Source: an uncultured Pseudomonadota bacterium (lineage in GTDB: Bacteria > Myxococcota_A > UBA796 > SXON01). From it: DNA of 60,935 bases. A program made the translations under genes and the position numbers. Each line of letters starts with the position of its first letter. The stretch's first letter is position 1. Location: assembly GCA_903900265.1 (NCBI GenBank), contig CAIUMM010000005.1, positions 1 to 60,935 on the forward strand, given 5' to 3'. The notes under the pieces were generated by a model. That model saw nothing but the letters and a program-made list of their open reading frames with translations, was not told the origin of the DNA and ran no database searches. This document shows positions 28,140 to 38,000 of the stretch, in pieces.

Positions 28140-28923
28140 CGCTCCGATCGTGTTTGACGGGGTGAGCAAGCGGTTTGGCGCGCTCACCGTGCTCGACAAC
28201 GTCAGCCTCACGTTCCCCAAGGGCAAGACCACCGCGGTGATCGGCCCCTCCGGCACTGGGAAGAGCGTGCTGCTCAAGCACATCGTCGGCCTCTTGCACC
28301 CCGACTCCGGCAGCGTGCGGGTGTTGGGCGTGGACATGGCGCGCGCTCGTCCGGACGCGATCTACGCCACGCGCAAAAGACTCGGCATGCTGTTTCAGGA
28401 CGGCGCCTTGTTCGACTCCCTGTGCGTCGGCGACAACGTGGCCTTCCCGCTGATGCAGCACCGCCGCGACCTTTCGCAGCGGCAGCAACGCGAGCGCGTC
28501 GAAGAGGTGCTGGAGATGGTGGAGCTGCCTGGGCTCTACGATCGTGCCACCAGCGCGCTCTCCGGGGGCCAACGCAAGCGGGTAGGCCTTGCGCGCGCGA
28601 TCGTCAACGAGCCCGAGATCGTGCTTTTTGACGAGCCCAACTCCGGCCTCGATCCGATGACCTCGGACGCCATCGACGCGCTGATTCACACGATGAAAGC
28701 GCGCCTCGGCATCACCTTCGTGGTGATCTCCCACGACATCGTCGGCACCATCAACGTCGCCGATCACATCGCGATGCTCTACCAAGGCAAGCTCATCGCG
28801 CATGGAACCACCGCCGAGGTCGTGCGGATGGAACATCCGATCCTTCGACGCTTCCTCGGGAGGAACCTCATCCTTCCTGAGGCGGACGACCCGAGCCCCC
28901 CTCACCTGCCCGGCGTCCCGTAG
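28132..28923 (+). CDS. mlaF: MlaF-type ABC transporter ATPase
   Basis: A 263-residue ATPase partner of MlaE. Walker A GPSGTGKS is at 38-45, the Q-loop is MLFQDGALF, the signature is LSGGQRKR and Walker B is IVLFDEPNSGLDP, followed by the switch His in VVISHD. NS in place of the usual TA/TS after DEP is a small deviation. Together with MlaE it would move phospholipids between the membranes. Confidence 0.92.
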   Translation: MDDAPIVFDGVSKRFGALTVLDNVSLTFPKGKTTAVIGPSGTGKSVLLKHIVGLLHPDSGSVRVLGVDMARARPDAIYATRKRLGMLFQDGALFDSLCVGDNVAFPLMQHRRDLSQRQQRERVEEVLEMVELPGLYDRATSALSGGQRKRVGLARAIVNEPEIVLFDEPNSGLDPMTSDAIDALIHTMKARLGITFVVISHDIVGTINVADHIAMLYQGKLIAHGTTAEVVRMEHPILRRFLGRNLILPEADDPSPPHLPGVP

Positions 28924-28943
28924 CCTCGGCCCCGCGCGGCCGC

Positions 28944-29471
28944 TCAGTCTGGCCGGATTGACCGCCAACGCCAGGCGCACACCGCGATGGTCAACGGCAG
29001 CAACACCGGCACGATGCGCACGGTGTCTTCGCTGCCGATGAGACCCAGCTCAAAATCCCACATCGAGAAAGGAAAAAGCAGCAGGTAGCCCGCGCCTAAG
29101 TGCGATTGCAGCAGGTCGACCGCCATGTGCAACATGCCGCCAGCCGTCAGCTGCATCGCGGCGGTCCGACGTGTCCCATCCCCGAAGAGCTGGCTCACAA
29201 GCACGCTCATCACAAGGATCCCGAACGGCATGTGCAGCGGTCCCAACACGTAGATCGTCCACTCGGGGATCGACGGCACCGTCCAACGCAGCGTCGTCAA
29301 CGCCATCGAGGGTACGCGCCCGAAGAGGTCGGGCAAGCACGTTCCAAGCACAAAGGTCGCGACCGTGGGCGGCAGCGGCCATGCGTTCTGCCCGGCAACG
29401 CGCGGGACGGCACGGCAGGTCGCGGCCTTCCAAAGCAGCGCGGCGCAAGAATGGGTGATCAGGTCCGCCAT
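28944..29471 (-). CDS. Membrane-bound metal-dependent hydrolase-like protein (YdjM/DUF457-like)
   Basis: A 175-residue protein with four to five membrane helices. It shows the spaced acidic/histidine pattern of the YdjM/DUF457 group: ITHS near the N-terminus, GTCLPDLFGR, PLHMPFG, and MLHMAVDLLQSHLG. That family is predicted to bind metal in the membrane; no activity is established. The ATG at 29471 overlaps the end of the upstream gene by 13 bases. A longer in-frame start is possible but lacks support. Confidence 0.62.
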   Translation of the reverse strand: MADLITHSCAALLWKAATCRAVPRVAGQNAWPLPPTVATFVLGTCLPDLFGRVPSMALTTLRWTVPSIPEWTIYVLGPLHMPFGILVMSVLVSQLFGDGTRRTAAMQLTAGGMLHMAVDLLQSHLGAGYLLLFPFSMWDFELGLIGSEDTVRIVPVLLPLTIAVCAWRWRSIRPD

Positions 29472-29938
29472 CGAACCCACCGCGTACGCTCCGCTAAAAC
29501 CCCAGGTTCTCCGCGAAGCAACACAAAGCACCACGGGAGCAGGCCAGCCATGATCACAAAGCCAAGCACCCCGAGGCGCTCCTTCCACACGCGCAGAGTA
29601 TGGACCTCAAGGTAGGTCTGACGCGCGATCGGGGCCCCAGAATTCCAGTCAAAGTCCGCCACGACCGACACCGTGGCCCCGACCTGTAAGCGCAAGCTGT
29701 CGCCGTCTACCGGCACATCCTTCACCACCTTGGAGATGGTGTAGTGATGGTCATTTTCGATGGAGGTGACCGTCCAAAGTGGAAAGATCAACACGCTGTG
29801 CTGACGCGCCTCCGGCGCCTCCATACACCAGCGCCAGCCCTGCTCAGCGCTCATCGCCACACGGGCGTAGTACAGCCCCATCGCGACCAGCGCCGCCACA
29901 CACGCGCTCGCGATCGCGCCGCGGCTCGTCCCGATCAT
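29459..29938 (-). CDS. Membrane protein of unknown function
   Basis: A 159-residue protein with an N-terminal hydrophobic segment (about 9-30), a predicted extracytoplasmic region of about 80 residues rich in beta propensity, and a second membrane helix (about 120-140, LGVLGFVIMAGLLPWCFVLL). Not recognised as a family. Overlaps the flavin-reductase gene by four bases (ATGA) and the downstream hydrolase-like gene by 13, so the three form a compact operon. Confidence 0.6.
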   Translation of the reverse strand: MIGTSRGAIASACVAALVAMGLYYARVAMSAEQGWRWCMEAPEARQHSVLIFPLWTVTSIENDHHYTISKVVKDVPVDGDSLRLQVGATVSVVADFDWNSGAPIARQTYLEVHTLRVWKERLGVLGFVIMAGLLPWCFVLLRGEPGVLAERTRWVRWRT

Positions 29939-30576
29939 CCGCCCTCGGAGCGCGGGACGGCGATGCGCGTCAGGTGATGCAGCACGCCCAGCTCGGCGTA
30001 CGCGTCGCCGCCCAGACGCGCGATCGGCGCCAACGCCTCAGCGTTGACCTCAAGGCCGCTGAGAACCCCCTCGGCGGCGCTGAAGAGCACGACCCTGCCT
30101 ACAAAAAGGTGGGTGCTCTCCAAGTCGATCGCGTGGTGCAGTTCGCACTCCATCGTGAACAACGCGTGCGCCGGACGGGGCGCGCGGATCCGTTGGCCAG
30201 AGGCGCGCTCAACTCCGACGGCCTCGAACTCGCTGCCTGCCCACTCGCCGCCGGTCGCGTGCATCGCGGCCAGATCGGATACAGATGGAATACTCACAGA
30301 AAAACAATGGGTTGTGAGTATATTCCTCGCAGTATGCTTTAGCGTTCCAGCGCGCCCCCGCGCGACCGACAACGCGAGCAGCGGCGGCGCCGAAGACACG
30401 CCCATAAAGTAGGAAAAAGGCGCCAAGTTATCGCCAGTCGGATCGTCCACCCCGGAAGCACGGCCATCCGTCGTCCCCACCCACGCGATGGGCCGCGGCA
30501 CGATGGCGCTCGTCATCAATCGGTACACCGAGGCCTTGTCGATCGCCGCCGGATCGATGTTCTTGCGCTCAGACAA
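29935..30576 (-). CDS. Flavin reductase-like FMN-binding split-barrel protein
   Basis: A 213-residue member of the flavin reductase/flavoredoxin family. Characteristic segments are YRLMTSAIVPRPIAWVGT, NLAPFSYFMGVSSAPPLLALSV, KHTARNILTTHCFSVSI and the later GVERASGQRI. These proteins bind FMN and use NAD(P)H or act as electron carriers. The TTG at 30576 is chosen: it lies six bases after GAGG and homologues begin just before IDP. Another TTG is two codons upstream. No partner oxygenase is nearby. Confidence 0.8.
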   Translation of the reverse strand: MSERKNIDPAAIDKASVYRLMTSAIVPRPIAWVGTTDGRASGVDDPTGDNLAPFSYFMGVSSAPPLLALSVARGRAGTLKHTARNILTTHCFSVSIPSVSDLAAMHATGGEWAGSEFEAVGVERASGQRIRAPRPAHALFTMECELHHAIDLESTHLFVGRVVLFSAAEGVLSGLEVNAEALAPIARLGGDAYAELGVLHHLTRIAVPRSEGG

Positions 30577-30609
30577 CGTCAACCTCGGGCCCGAATCAGG
30601 ACAGTCGCA

Positions 30610-30615
30610 TATAGT
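30610..30615 (+). promoter_or_regulatory. TATAGT -10 element of the kinase operon
   Basis: TATAGT matches the -10 consensus at five of six positions. It ends six bases before GTG 30622, so the message would be leaderless or nearly so. No -35 is evident in the 45-bp divergent gap. Confidence 0.4.
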
Positions 30616-30621
30616 CAGTGT

Positions 30622-30918
30622 GTGCTGCTCCTGCTCGTGATCGCTTGCTACCGACCAACGGAACCCGCGCCCAGCGGCTCTCCTTCCGCGCTGTTGGCCG
30701 GCCAGACCGCCGAGCTCGCCCGACGCTCCGAGCTCCTCGCAACGCAGACACGCGAGGTGGAAGGCTGGATCGACGAATGGAAAGCTGCCCCTCCCGACCA
30801 GCGAGCGGCGATTGAAGCGCGGATTCAAGAGCGCGCCGAGAAGCTGCAGGCAGACGCAGAAGCGCTCAACCTTGAAGTGCAGGATCTCGAGGAACAAGCC
30901 AGGGTGTGGGACGAATAA
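30622..30918 (+). CDS. Small coiled-coil lipoprotein
   Basis: A 98-residue protein beginning MLLLLVIAC, a very short signal with the lipobox Cys at residue 9. The rest is strongly charged and helical (for example ELARRSELLATQTREVEGWI and ERAEKLQADAEALNLEVQDL), predicted to form a coiled coil. Its TAA stop overlaps the ATG of the kinase gene (TAATG), so the two are coupled. A role as an envelope sensor or partner for the kinase is only a guess. No family is recognised. Confidence 0.65.
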   Translation: MLLLLVIACYRPTEPAPSGSPSALLAGQTAELARRSELLATQTREVEGWIDEWKAAPPDQRAAIEARIQERAEKLQADAEALNLEVQDLEEQARVWDE

Positions 30919-32357
30919 TGCCCACTGAGTACACACGGCTTCGCGTGCTCGGGCGCGGGGCCACCGCGCAAGTATGGCTCGCGGATGGACCAGACGGGAT
31001 CGTCGCGTTGAAGGTAGCGCACGAGCCTGGCTTGCTGCGCCGGGAGATCGCCGTGCTGCGCCGCGTTCGTCACCCCGCGATCGCGAGGTTGATCGCCGCC
31101 GATCCGAACGGCAACTGGATGGCGATGGAGCACGCGCCCCTGGGGCAGTGCAACGACTGGGCGACGGGGCAATCCTTAGCCACGCTCGTAGATTTTGGGA
31201 CATCTTTGGCCGAGGGGCTCGCCGCGCTCCACGAGGAAGGCATCGTGCACGGCGACGTCAAACCCGCGAACGTGCTGGTGGGCGTCGACCACCGGCCCCG
31301 ACTGGTGGATCTGGGCAGCGCAACCCCCGCCGGACAACCGGTAGGGAGCGGTGCGACGCCCGGATACATGGCCCCCGAGCGACTCAAAACCGAGCCTGCC
31401 ACCGTCGCGACCGACATCTGGGGTCTCGGTGCCACCCTCTACACCGTGCTCACGCGTCGAGCGCCCTTCACCGCAGAAGACGCGACAGCGATGGTGTGGG
31501 CGCCGCTGACCACGCTTCCCGAGCCGCTCAGCGCGGTGCGCCCCCGCATCCCTCATGCGTTGGATGAGCTCGTGCTGCAAATGCTGGCACAACGTCCACA
31601 GTCCCGGCCAAAGTCCGCGCTATCGGTCGCTCAGGCGCTCGGGGAAGCGCTACGGGATGCGCCGCGTGCGCCGATCGTGGGGATGTACAAGGAGCGGGAA
31701 ATCCTGCGACACGCGGTCGTCGACGTGCTTCAGGGCGGGCGCTCGATGTTCGTGGTGCACGGCACGGCGGGGTCGGGCAGACGGGCGCTGATTCGGGAAG
31801 CGGTGCAGGCCTGCGTGCGCGAAGGGCTCAGGTTGATCCCTCCCGGCGACCGTGCGAGCATCCTCGCAGCGGTCAGCGTGGGCGGGCCCTGCGTCGTGGC
31901 GCTGGACGGCGATGCAGAAGGTGGAGAGTCCCTACTACAGCAGCTGATCCTCACCGATACGCCCGTGCTCGTCCTCGCTCGCGTCGAGCGGCCGATGCTC
32001 AGCCTCGCGCGTCGCGGCGCGCGTCACCTTACTCCGCCGCGCCTTTCGCTCGAAGAGGCCACGCTGCTGCTGGAGGCGATGGGGTGTGACGCAAACCGCG
32101 CCGAGGTGCTGCACAGGCGATCCGCCGGGCTACCCGGCGCCATCCAGGGGCTCCTCGCTCCCACGCCGCTCGCCGGGCTGAGCGCTTCGGCGCGAAAAGT
32201 GCTCCAGCACCTTCACAACGGCGCGGTCACCGTCCCCGGGCTCGCCGCGCTGTTGGAGTTGCGCGAACACCAGCTCCTCGATCTGGTCGAGCCGATGATG
32301 GATCGCGGGATGGTCGTCGCTTCGGCGGACGGCATGTGGCTGTCTGCGGTGCGTTGA
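30918..32357 (+). CDS. Ser/Thr protein kinase with C-terminal degenerate P-loop NTPase module
   Basis: A 479-residue protein. Residues 5-255 form a Hanks-type kinase: Gly-rich loop GRGATAQVW (12-20), K32, catalytic loop HGDVKPANVLV (H111-G-D113, N118), DLG at 131-133, and APE at 152-154. The catalytic residues are present, although HRD is HGD. Residues about 262-470 resemble a small STAND/AAA-type ATPase, but the Walker A lysine is Arg (GTAGSGRR, 282-289). A winged-helix-like tail follows (about 415-475). No membrane helix is seen. Substrate is unknown; coupled to the upstream lipoprotein. Confidence 0.85.
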   Translation: MPTEYTRLRVLGRGATAQVWLADGPDGIVALKVAHEPGLLRREIAVLRRVRHPAIARLIAADPNGNWMAMEHAPLGQCNDWATGQSLATLVDFGTSLAEGLAALHEEGIVHGDVKPANVLVGVDHRPRLVDLGSATPAGQPVGSGATPGYMAPERLKTEPATVATDIWGLGATLYTVLTRRAPFTAEDATAMVWAPLTTLPEPLSAVRPRIPHALDELVLQMLAQRPQSRPKSALSVAQALGEALRDAPRAPIVGMYKEREILRHAVVDVLQGGRSMFVVHGTAGSGRRALIREAVQACVREGLRLIPPGDRASILAAVSVGGPCVVALDGDAEGGESLLQQLILTDTPVLVLARVERPMLSLARRGARHLTPPRLSLEEATLLLEAMGCDANRAEVLHRRSAGLPGAIQGLLAPTPLAGLSASARKVLQHLHNGAVTVPGLAALLELREHQLLDLVEPMMDRGMVVASADGMWLSAVR

Positions 32358-32382
32358 CGTCCCGCAACAAACCCCGCTACCG

Positions 32383-32388
32383 GATAGT
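32383..32388 (+). promoter_or_regulatory. GATAGT motif, possible -10
   Basis: GATAGT occurs in the context GGATAGTAGA, identical over ten bases to the tRNA-Ala promoter region at 10560-10569. It ends 24 bases before the ATG at 32413, so the repeat protein may have its own promoter. TTGACG (32354-32359) is too far upstream to serve as its -35. Confidence 0.35.
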
Positions 32389-32412
32389 AGAGTAGGTCTA
32401 AAGGGTACCTGC

Positions 32413-33258
32413 ATGCTTTCCGTCCTGCTGCTCACGCTCCACGTCTCCACTTCGCACGCTGCAACCACCGGGATCATGCCCGACTCCAGCCCACCGAAGT
32501 TCACCATCGCTGGCGACTCGAAAGACTCGAAGGACTCGAAAGACTCGAAGGACTCGAAAGACTCGAAGGACTCGAAGGACTCGAAGGACTCGAAAGACTC
32601 GAAGGACTCGAAAGACAGCGGCGTGAGCACATCCGAAGGCAAGGTGTTCAAGAGCTTCAAGATCGGAAGCTGGAAGGTCAAGCCCTACATCTCCCCGGGC
32701 GGCGGCGTGCAGATCAACGGCTCGGACCTGTCCGGCGTTGTCGGCGTCGACGCCGGGCTGAAGTACAGTCACAAAAAGTGGGCCGGCGACCTTTACGCAG
32801 GCGGCGCGTACACCACCGGCGGCAGCAGCGGCACCAGCGGCTACGACGTGCACGTCGGAGACGAGACCGGCGCCCGCTTCAAGGCCTGGGGCGCAACCCT
32901 CGGCTTGGTCGGGGCCTACAACGGCTTCATGTTCGCGGACGGCACGGCGATCGCACCCGCCGCTTCGGCGTCCATCCCGGTGGAGCTCACCGTAGGCCCG
33001 AAAAAGTACCACATCTTTGGCGGCGTCGCGCCGGTGTTCACCAGCGACAAGAGCCGTCACGTCGACTGGAACAAGACCGACGCCGTGGGCTTCGGGGATG
33101 AATTCACCTGGACGGTAGGCGCAGGTGTAAAGTTCAAGTCCTTCAGCGGAAAGGTTGCCTTCACCCAGTACGTGTACGGCGACAGCGGGCGCCCCGTCGT
33201 CGTCAACACCCCGACCATCTCGGTAGGGCTCGGCGACATCCTCAACATCAGCCAGTAG
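32413..33258 (+). CDS. Exported beta-barrel-like protein with (Asp-Ser-Lys)11 repeat
   Basis: A 281-residue protein with a signal peptide (MLSVLLLTLHVSTSHA, cleaved near residue 16). A linker of eleven exact Asp-Ser-Lys triplets follows (about residues 35-67). The remainder (about 75-281) has alternating beta strands (for example FKIGSWKVKPYISPGGG and TVGAGVKFKSFSGKVAF) typical of small outer-membrane barrels. The repeat is highly charged, flexible and rich in Ser, which could be phosphorylated; a link to the kinase just upstream is speculative. It is 55 bases after the kinase gene and converges with nadA. Confidence 0.7.
   Translation: MLSVLLLTLHVSTSHAATTGIMPDSSPPKFTIAGDSKDSKDSKDSKDSKDSKDSKDSKDSKDSKDSKDSGVSTSEGKVFKSFKIGSWKVKPYISPGGGVQINGSDLSGVVGVDAGLKYSHKKWAGDLYAGGAYTTGGSSGTSGYDVHVGDETGARFKAWGATLGLVGAYNGFMFADGTAIAPAASASIPVELTVGPKKYHIFGGVAPVFTSDKSRHVDWNKTDAVGFGDEFTWTVGAGVKFKSFSGKVAFTQYVYGDSGRPVVVNTPTISVGLGDILNISQ
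32515..32613 (+). repeat. Eleven tandem 9-bp units GACTCGAAR
   Basis: Eleven perfect or near-perfect 9-base units, each GACTCGAAA or GACTCGAAG, encode (DSK)11 in frame. The third base of the lysine codon changes between units without regular order. The unit structure favours slippage, so the copy number may vary between strains. Confidence 0.97.
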
Positions 33259-33303
33259 CGGCTCTCCGGCTACGGCCGCGCCTCGTGCTGCAGCCGAGCG
33301 GTA

Positions 33304-34260
33304 TCAGAGCGCCAACATCCGCGTCAGCGGCTTCAACGCCGCGACGCGCAGGTCTTCGTCCATGGTGAGCTCGGGCTTCATGTCCCGAAGCGCGAGGTAC
33401 ATCTTTTCAAGGGTGTTCCTCTTCATGTGCGGACACTCGTTGCAGGCGCACGTCTCGTCGATGCCCGGAAGCGGGATCAGCGTCTTGGTCGGCGCCTGCT
33501 TCGCCATCTGGTGCAGGATCCCCGGCTCGGTGGCGATGATGAACGTGCTCGCAGGGCTGTGCTCGACGTAGTCCAACAACGCCGAAGTAGAACCGATGAA
33601 GTCGGCTTTTTCAAGCAAGCTGGGCTCGCATTCGGGATGGGCGATGATCTTCGAGCCCGGGTGCTGCAGCTGCAGCTCGATCATGCGGCGCTCGTTGAAG
33701 GTCTCGTGCACCATGCAGGTGCCCGGCCACAGCAACATCGGACGGTTCATCTTTTTGGCGATGTAGCCGCCCAAGTTGCGATCGGGGGCGAAGATCAGCG
33801 GCTGATCCGCCGGAAAGCTGGCGACGACCTTCTCGGCGTTCGAGGAGGTGCAGATGACATCGCTGATCGCTTTGACGGCCGCAGAGCAGTTGATGTAGCT
33901 GATCACCTTGTGATCGGGATGCTTGGCCTTCATGCGCGCCAGCATGGGGGCTGGGCAAGCGTCGGCCAACGAGCAGCCAGCCTGCATGTCGGGGATGAGC
34001 ACCGTGCGCGTCGGATTCAGGATCTTCGCGGTCTCCGCCATGAAGTGCACCCCGCAGAAGAGGATCACGTCGGCGGTAGAACCTTGAGCGGCGCGCGCGA
34101 GCTGCAGCGAGTCGCCGATAAAGTCGGCCACGTCCTGAATGTCGGGCTCTTGGTAGTAGTGGGCGAGGATCACCGCGTTCCGCTCTTTTTTGAGGCGCTC
34201 GATCGCGCCAAGCAGGTCGTGGGGGATGCCGTCAGGGGTGGAGAGGTCTGGCGTGGACAT
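33304..34260 (-). CDS. nadA: Quinolinate synthase A
   Basis: A 318-residue [4Fe-4S] enzyme that condenses iminoaspartate and dihydroxyacetone phosphate to quinolinate in NAD synthesis. Hallmarks are [50 protein letters not shown] and [10 protein letters not shown]; the cysteines carry the cluster ligands. The ATG at 34260 is preferred over upstream starts because homologues begin close to [17 protein letters not shown]. No nadB or nadC neighbour. Confidence 0.95.
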   Translation of the reverse strand: MSTPDLSTPDGIPHDLLGAIERLKKERNAVILAHYYQEPDIQDVADFIGDSLQLARAAQGSTADVILFCGVHFMAETAKILNPTRTVLIPDMQAGCSLADACPAPMLARMKAKHPDHKVISYINCSAAVKAISDVICTSSNAEKVVASFPADQPLIFAPDRNLGGYIAKKMNRPMLLWPGTCMVHETFNERRMIELQLQHPGSKIIAHPECEPSLLEKADFIGSTSALLDYVEHSPASTFIIATEPGILHQMAKQAPTKTLIPLPGIDETCACNECPHMKRNTLEKMYLALRDMKPELTMDEDLRVAALKPLTRMLAL

Positions 34261-34294
34261 GCGCCAAGATAAGCACCCAGCGTTAGTCCGTCGC

Positions 34295-34981
34295 ATGCGA
34301 GTCGCGGTCTTGATGCCCTGTTTAGATGAAGCGGGCGCGCTCCCCGCGGTGATCGCAGGCCTACAGCTCGATCCGTCGCTGCGCCTGATCGTGATCGACA
34401 ACGGCTCATCCGATCAGAGCGTCGCGGTCGCGGAGCGGCTTGGCTGTGAGGTCGTGGTCCAGCCTCGCCGTGGCTACGGCGGCGCCGTGCTGCGCGGCAT
34501 GGCCCACCTCGCCGCCCTCCCCGCGGAGCAACAGCCTGACATCGTGGTCGTGATGGACGCCGACCATTCGAGCTTTGCGGCGGATCTCCCCGCGCTCACC
34601 GGCCCGATCGCGCGGGATGAAGCCGACTTTGTGTTGGGCGAGCGGTTGACGCGCGGAGACGCGGCCTCGTTGACCGCACCACAACGGGTTGGAAACCTAC
34701 TCGCAACGCGGCTGATCCAGCGCAGCACCGGCCACCGGTACCAAGACATGGGGCCGTTTCGCGCCATCCGCTGGCGCGACCTGCAGGCGCTGCAGATGGA
34801 GGACACGACGTGGGGATGGAACGTGGAGATGCAGATCAAGGCGGTCAAAGCCGGGTTGCGTATCGTCGAAGTCCCGGTAGGAAATCGCCCCCGCATCGGG
34901 CAGAGCAAGATCTCCGGCACCGTGCAAGGCGTGGTTCGCGCCGGCGCAAAAATCCTGTATGCGTGTTGGCGGTACGGGTGA
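34295..34981 (+). CDS. Family 2 glycosyltransferase
   Basis: A 228-residue cytoplasmic GT-A enzyme. It has an N-terminal [16 protein letters not shown], the nucleotide-binding IDNGSSD, the metal motif VVMDADHS (DxD) and the acceptor region [14 protein letters not shown]. The late [12 protein letters not shown] resembles dolichyl/polyprenyl-phosphate mannose synthases. Divergent from nadA with a 34-bp gap. No membrane helix at the C-terminus. The donor and acceptor cannot be told. Confidence 0.85.
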   Translation: MRVAVLMPCLDEAGALPAVIAGLQLDPSLRLIVIDNGSSDQSVAVAERLGCEVVVQPRRGYGGAVLRGMAHLAALPAEQQPDIVVVMDADHSSFAADLPALTGPIARDEADFVLGERLTRGDAASLTAPQRVGNLLATRLIQRSTGHRYQDMGPFRAIRWRDLQALQMEDTTWGWNVEMQIKAVKAGLRIVEVPVGNRPRIGQSKISGTVQGVVRAGAKILYACWRYG

Positions 34982-35021
34982 TTTCAACCCTAGGGCGAAC
35001 CCGCTGAGTTAATGCCGGGGC

Positions 35022-38000
35022 ATGCACCGCTACTCGTTGGTCCTCTCGATCTTGCTCCTGCTCCCGCTCCCCGCGGCGTTGGCCGCTCCGGCCCCCGCGA
35101 ACGAGCCGAACGTCGGGTATTACCGGCAGCCCTCCTTGCGCGGCGATGTGCTGGTGTTCGCCTCCGAAGGCGACCTTTGGCGCGGTAGCGTCAGCGGTGG
35201 GCGGGCCACACGGCTGACCTCGCACCCCGGCGCAGAATCCGCGCCGTTCTTGTCCCCAGATGGCTCGATGATCGCGTTCAGCGCCAACTATGAAGGCGTG
35301 CAGGCGGCGTACGTCATGCCGACCGCCGGAGGTTTGCCGACGCGGCTGACCTGGGACGGCGCGCGGGTCAACGTCGTCGGCTGGAGCCGCGACGCGAAAG
35401 TGCTGGTCGCGACCGACGCCGAGTCCACCCTGCCCTGCACGCAGCTGATCCGCGTCGATCCCGTCACCGGCGCACGAGAGGTGCTGCCGCTCGCCCAAGC
35501 CGCGGACGGCACGTACACCGACTCCGGCGTGCTGGTCTTCACCCGCCTCGCTTTTCAAGGCAGCCAGACCGCGCGCTACAAAGGCGGCACCGCGCAGAAG
35601 CTGTGGCGCTGGGACCCCGCACACCCGGACATCGAAGCCACGCCGCTCGCCGCCGACTTTGACGGCACCAGCAAGAACCCGATGGCCTACAACGGGAGGA
35701 TCTACTTTCTGACCGACCGCGACGGGACGATGAACCTCTGGTCGATGGCCGAAGATGGCAGCGCCCCCAAGCAGCTGACGCACTCCAAGGGCTGGGACAT
35801 CCAAAGCGCGACGCTGGACAGCACCCCGAGCGGCGGCACCGCTGGCGCCCGGATCGCCTACCGCGTCGGCGCCGACATCCACGTGCTCGACATCGCTTCG
35901 ACAGGCGCGGAGGGAGCAGACACGCTGGTCCCGTTCACCCTCGACTCGGACCTCGACCAGACGCGGGAACACTGGATCAGCAGCCCGATGGACTGGGCGA
36001 GCAGCATCGACCTCGCTCCGAACGGCGAGGCGCTGTCCATCACCGCGCGGGGCGGGGTGTGGGTGATCCCGAAGACGCCGGGACGCGTCGTCTCGCTGAC
36101 CAACGCGCCCGGCGTTCGTTGGCGGTCGGCGGAATTCGCCCCCGACGGCAAATCGGTGATCGGCCTCTCGGATGCGAGCGGCGAGGTCGAGCTCACCGAG
36201 GTGCCCGCCGATGGCAGCGCAGATCCCACCGGCCTGAGCAAAGACGGCGCGGTGCTGCGCGTCGAGGTCGAGCCTTCGCCGGATGGCTCGCTCATCGCCC
36301 ACACCGACAAGAACCAGCGGCTGTGGCTGTACTCCCGAGCGACCGGCATTAGCAGCTTCGTCACCTCCTCGGCGATTGACATCCCCAGCACCCCGACGTT
36401 CTCCGCCGACGGAAAGATGCTGGCCTGGGTTGAACCCGGCGCGAACACGCTGCGGCAGATCCACCTTCAGGACATCGCTACCGGCGTACAGACAACCATC
36501 ACCACCGACCGCTATGACAGCTGGAACCCGGTGTTCAGCCCAGACGGCCGCTGGCTGTACTTCCTGTCCGACCGGAACTTCGTGTCGTCGGTGGACAGCC
36601 CCTGGGGCACCTACGCGCCCCAGCCCCACTTCGAGCACCGCGCGGCGATCTACGCCCTCGCGCTCCAGCCCGACGCGATCTCGCCGTTCCAGCCTTACGA
36701 CGAGCTGCGCCCCAAGCCCGCCGAGGAGACGGACGCCGAGCCCAGCAAAGCCGACAAGAAGGTCAAGGCCAGCAAGCCCGGCAAGAAAGACGGCAAGAAA
36801 GACAGCAAAAAAGATCGGAAAAACGGCAAGGATCCGGACAGCGACCTGCCGGCGATCCTCGTAGACGGGCTCGCGTCCCGGATCTGGCCTGTGCCGGTAG
36901 CGCCCGGAAACCACGCCGCGCTGTCGGTCAGCGACGGAGCGCTCTATTGGACCACCAGCGAGGGGTCCGGCGAGACAGCGGGGACCACGCTCAACAGCCT
37001 CGCGATCGGCAACGAACCTCCAGAAGTAAAGGTCGTGGCAGCAGCGATCGACAGCTACCAGCTCTCTCGCGACGGCAGTCGCCTGCTGATCGTCAAAGAC
37101 GGCGCGCCGAACATCGTCGACGCTGCTCCTGCGGAAGCGGACCTGTCGAAGGCCGCGGTGGACCTGTCAGGCTGGAGCTTTGCGGTGGATCCGCGCGAAG
37201 AGTGGCGGCAGATGTTCGTTGAAGCCTGGAGGTTGGAGCGAGACTACTTCTACGCGACCAACATGCATGGCGTGGACTGGAGCGCCGTGCTCGCCCGCTA
37301 CCAGCCGCTGGTCGCGCGCGTACGGTCGCGGGCGGAGCTCTCGGATCTCATCGGGCAAATGGTCTCGCAGCTCTCGGCGCTACACACCTTCGTGTACGGC
37401 GGCGACATGCGCACCGGCCCCGATTGGATCGGACAAGCGACGTTGGGCGCCGCCTTGTCGCCGGTCGCCGGAGGCGTGCGCATCGACCGCATCTACCAGT
37501 CCGATCCCGACTTGCTCGAGCGCCGCTCCCCGCTGCAGGTCCCGGGCGTCGACGTGCAAGCAGGCGACGTCATCCACACCGTAGACCACCGGGAAGTGAC
37601 CACCGAAAACGCGCTTGCCAGCGCGCTCAGGAGCCGGGCGGGCCACCCCGTGCTCTTAGGCTACACCCGCGGCAGCACCGAGATGAAGGCGCTGGTGCGG
37701 CCCCTCGACGGCGCGGCCGATCAGGATCTGCGCTATTTGGACTGGGAGATCGAGCGGCGCAACCGCGTGGAGCGAGAGGGCGGCGGCAAGATCGGGTACG
37801 TCCACCTTCGTGCGATGGGCGCGGCCGACATCAACGAATGGACCCGGAGCTACTTCCCGGTGTTCAACCGCGAAGGGCTGATCATCGACGTGCGTCACAA
37901 TCGCGGCGGCAACATCGACAGCTGGATCCTCGGACAATTGCTGCGACGTCCATGGTTTTACTGGAGCCAGCGCATCGGCGCCGCACCGAGCTGGAACATG

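Noticed and set aside
28927..28942. CGGCC/GGCCG hairpin as a terminator after mlaF
   Set aside because: A 5-bp GC stem in GC-rich DNA is likely by chance, and no T-tract follows.
32515..32613. Tandem repeat as a possible CRISPR array
   Set aside because: Units are 9 bases and contiguous with no spacers, and they stay in frame within a coding sequence.
32130..32681. Minus-strand frame encoding Phe-Glu-Ser repeats
   Set aside because: It is the complement of the DSK-coding repeat. The plus-strand frame has a signal peptide and a barrel-like remainder.
34845..36914. Open frame of 689 codons on the minus strand
   Set aside because: Antisense to the tricorn-like protease, which has clear domains. 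The product is low in recognisable features.
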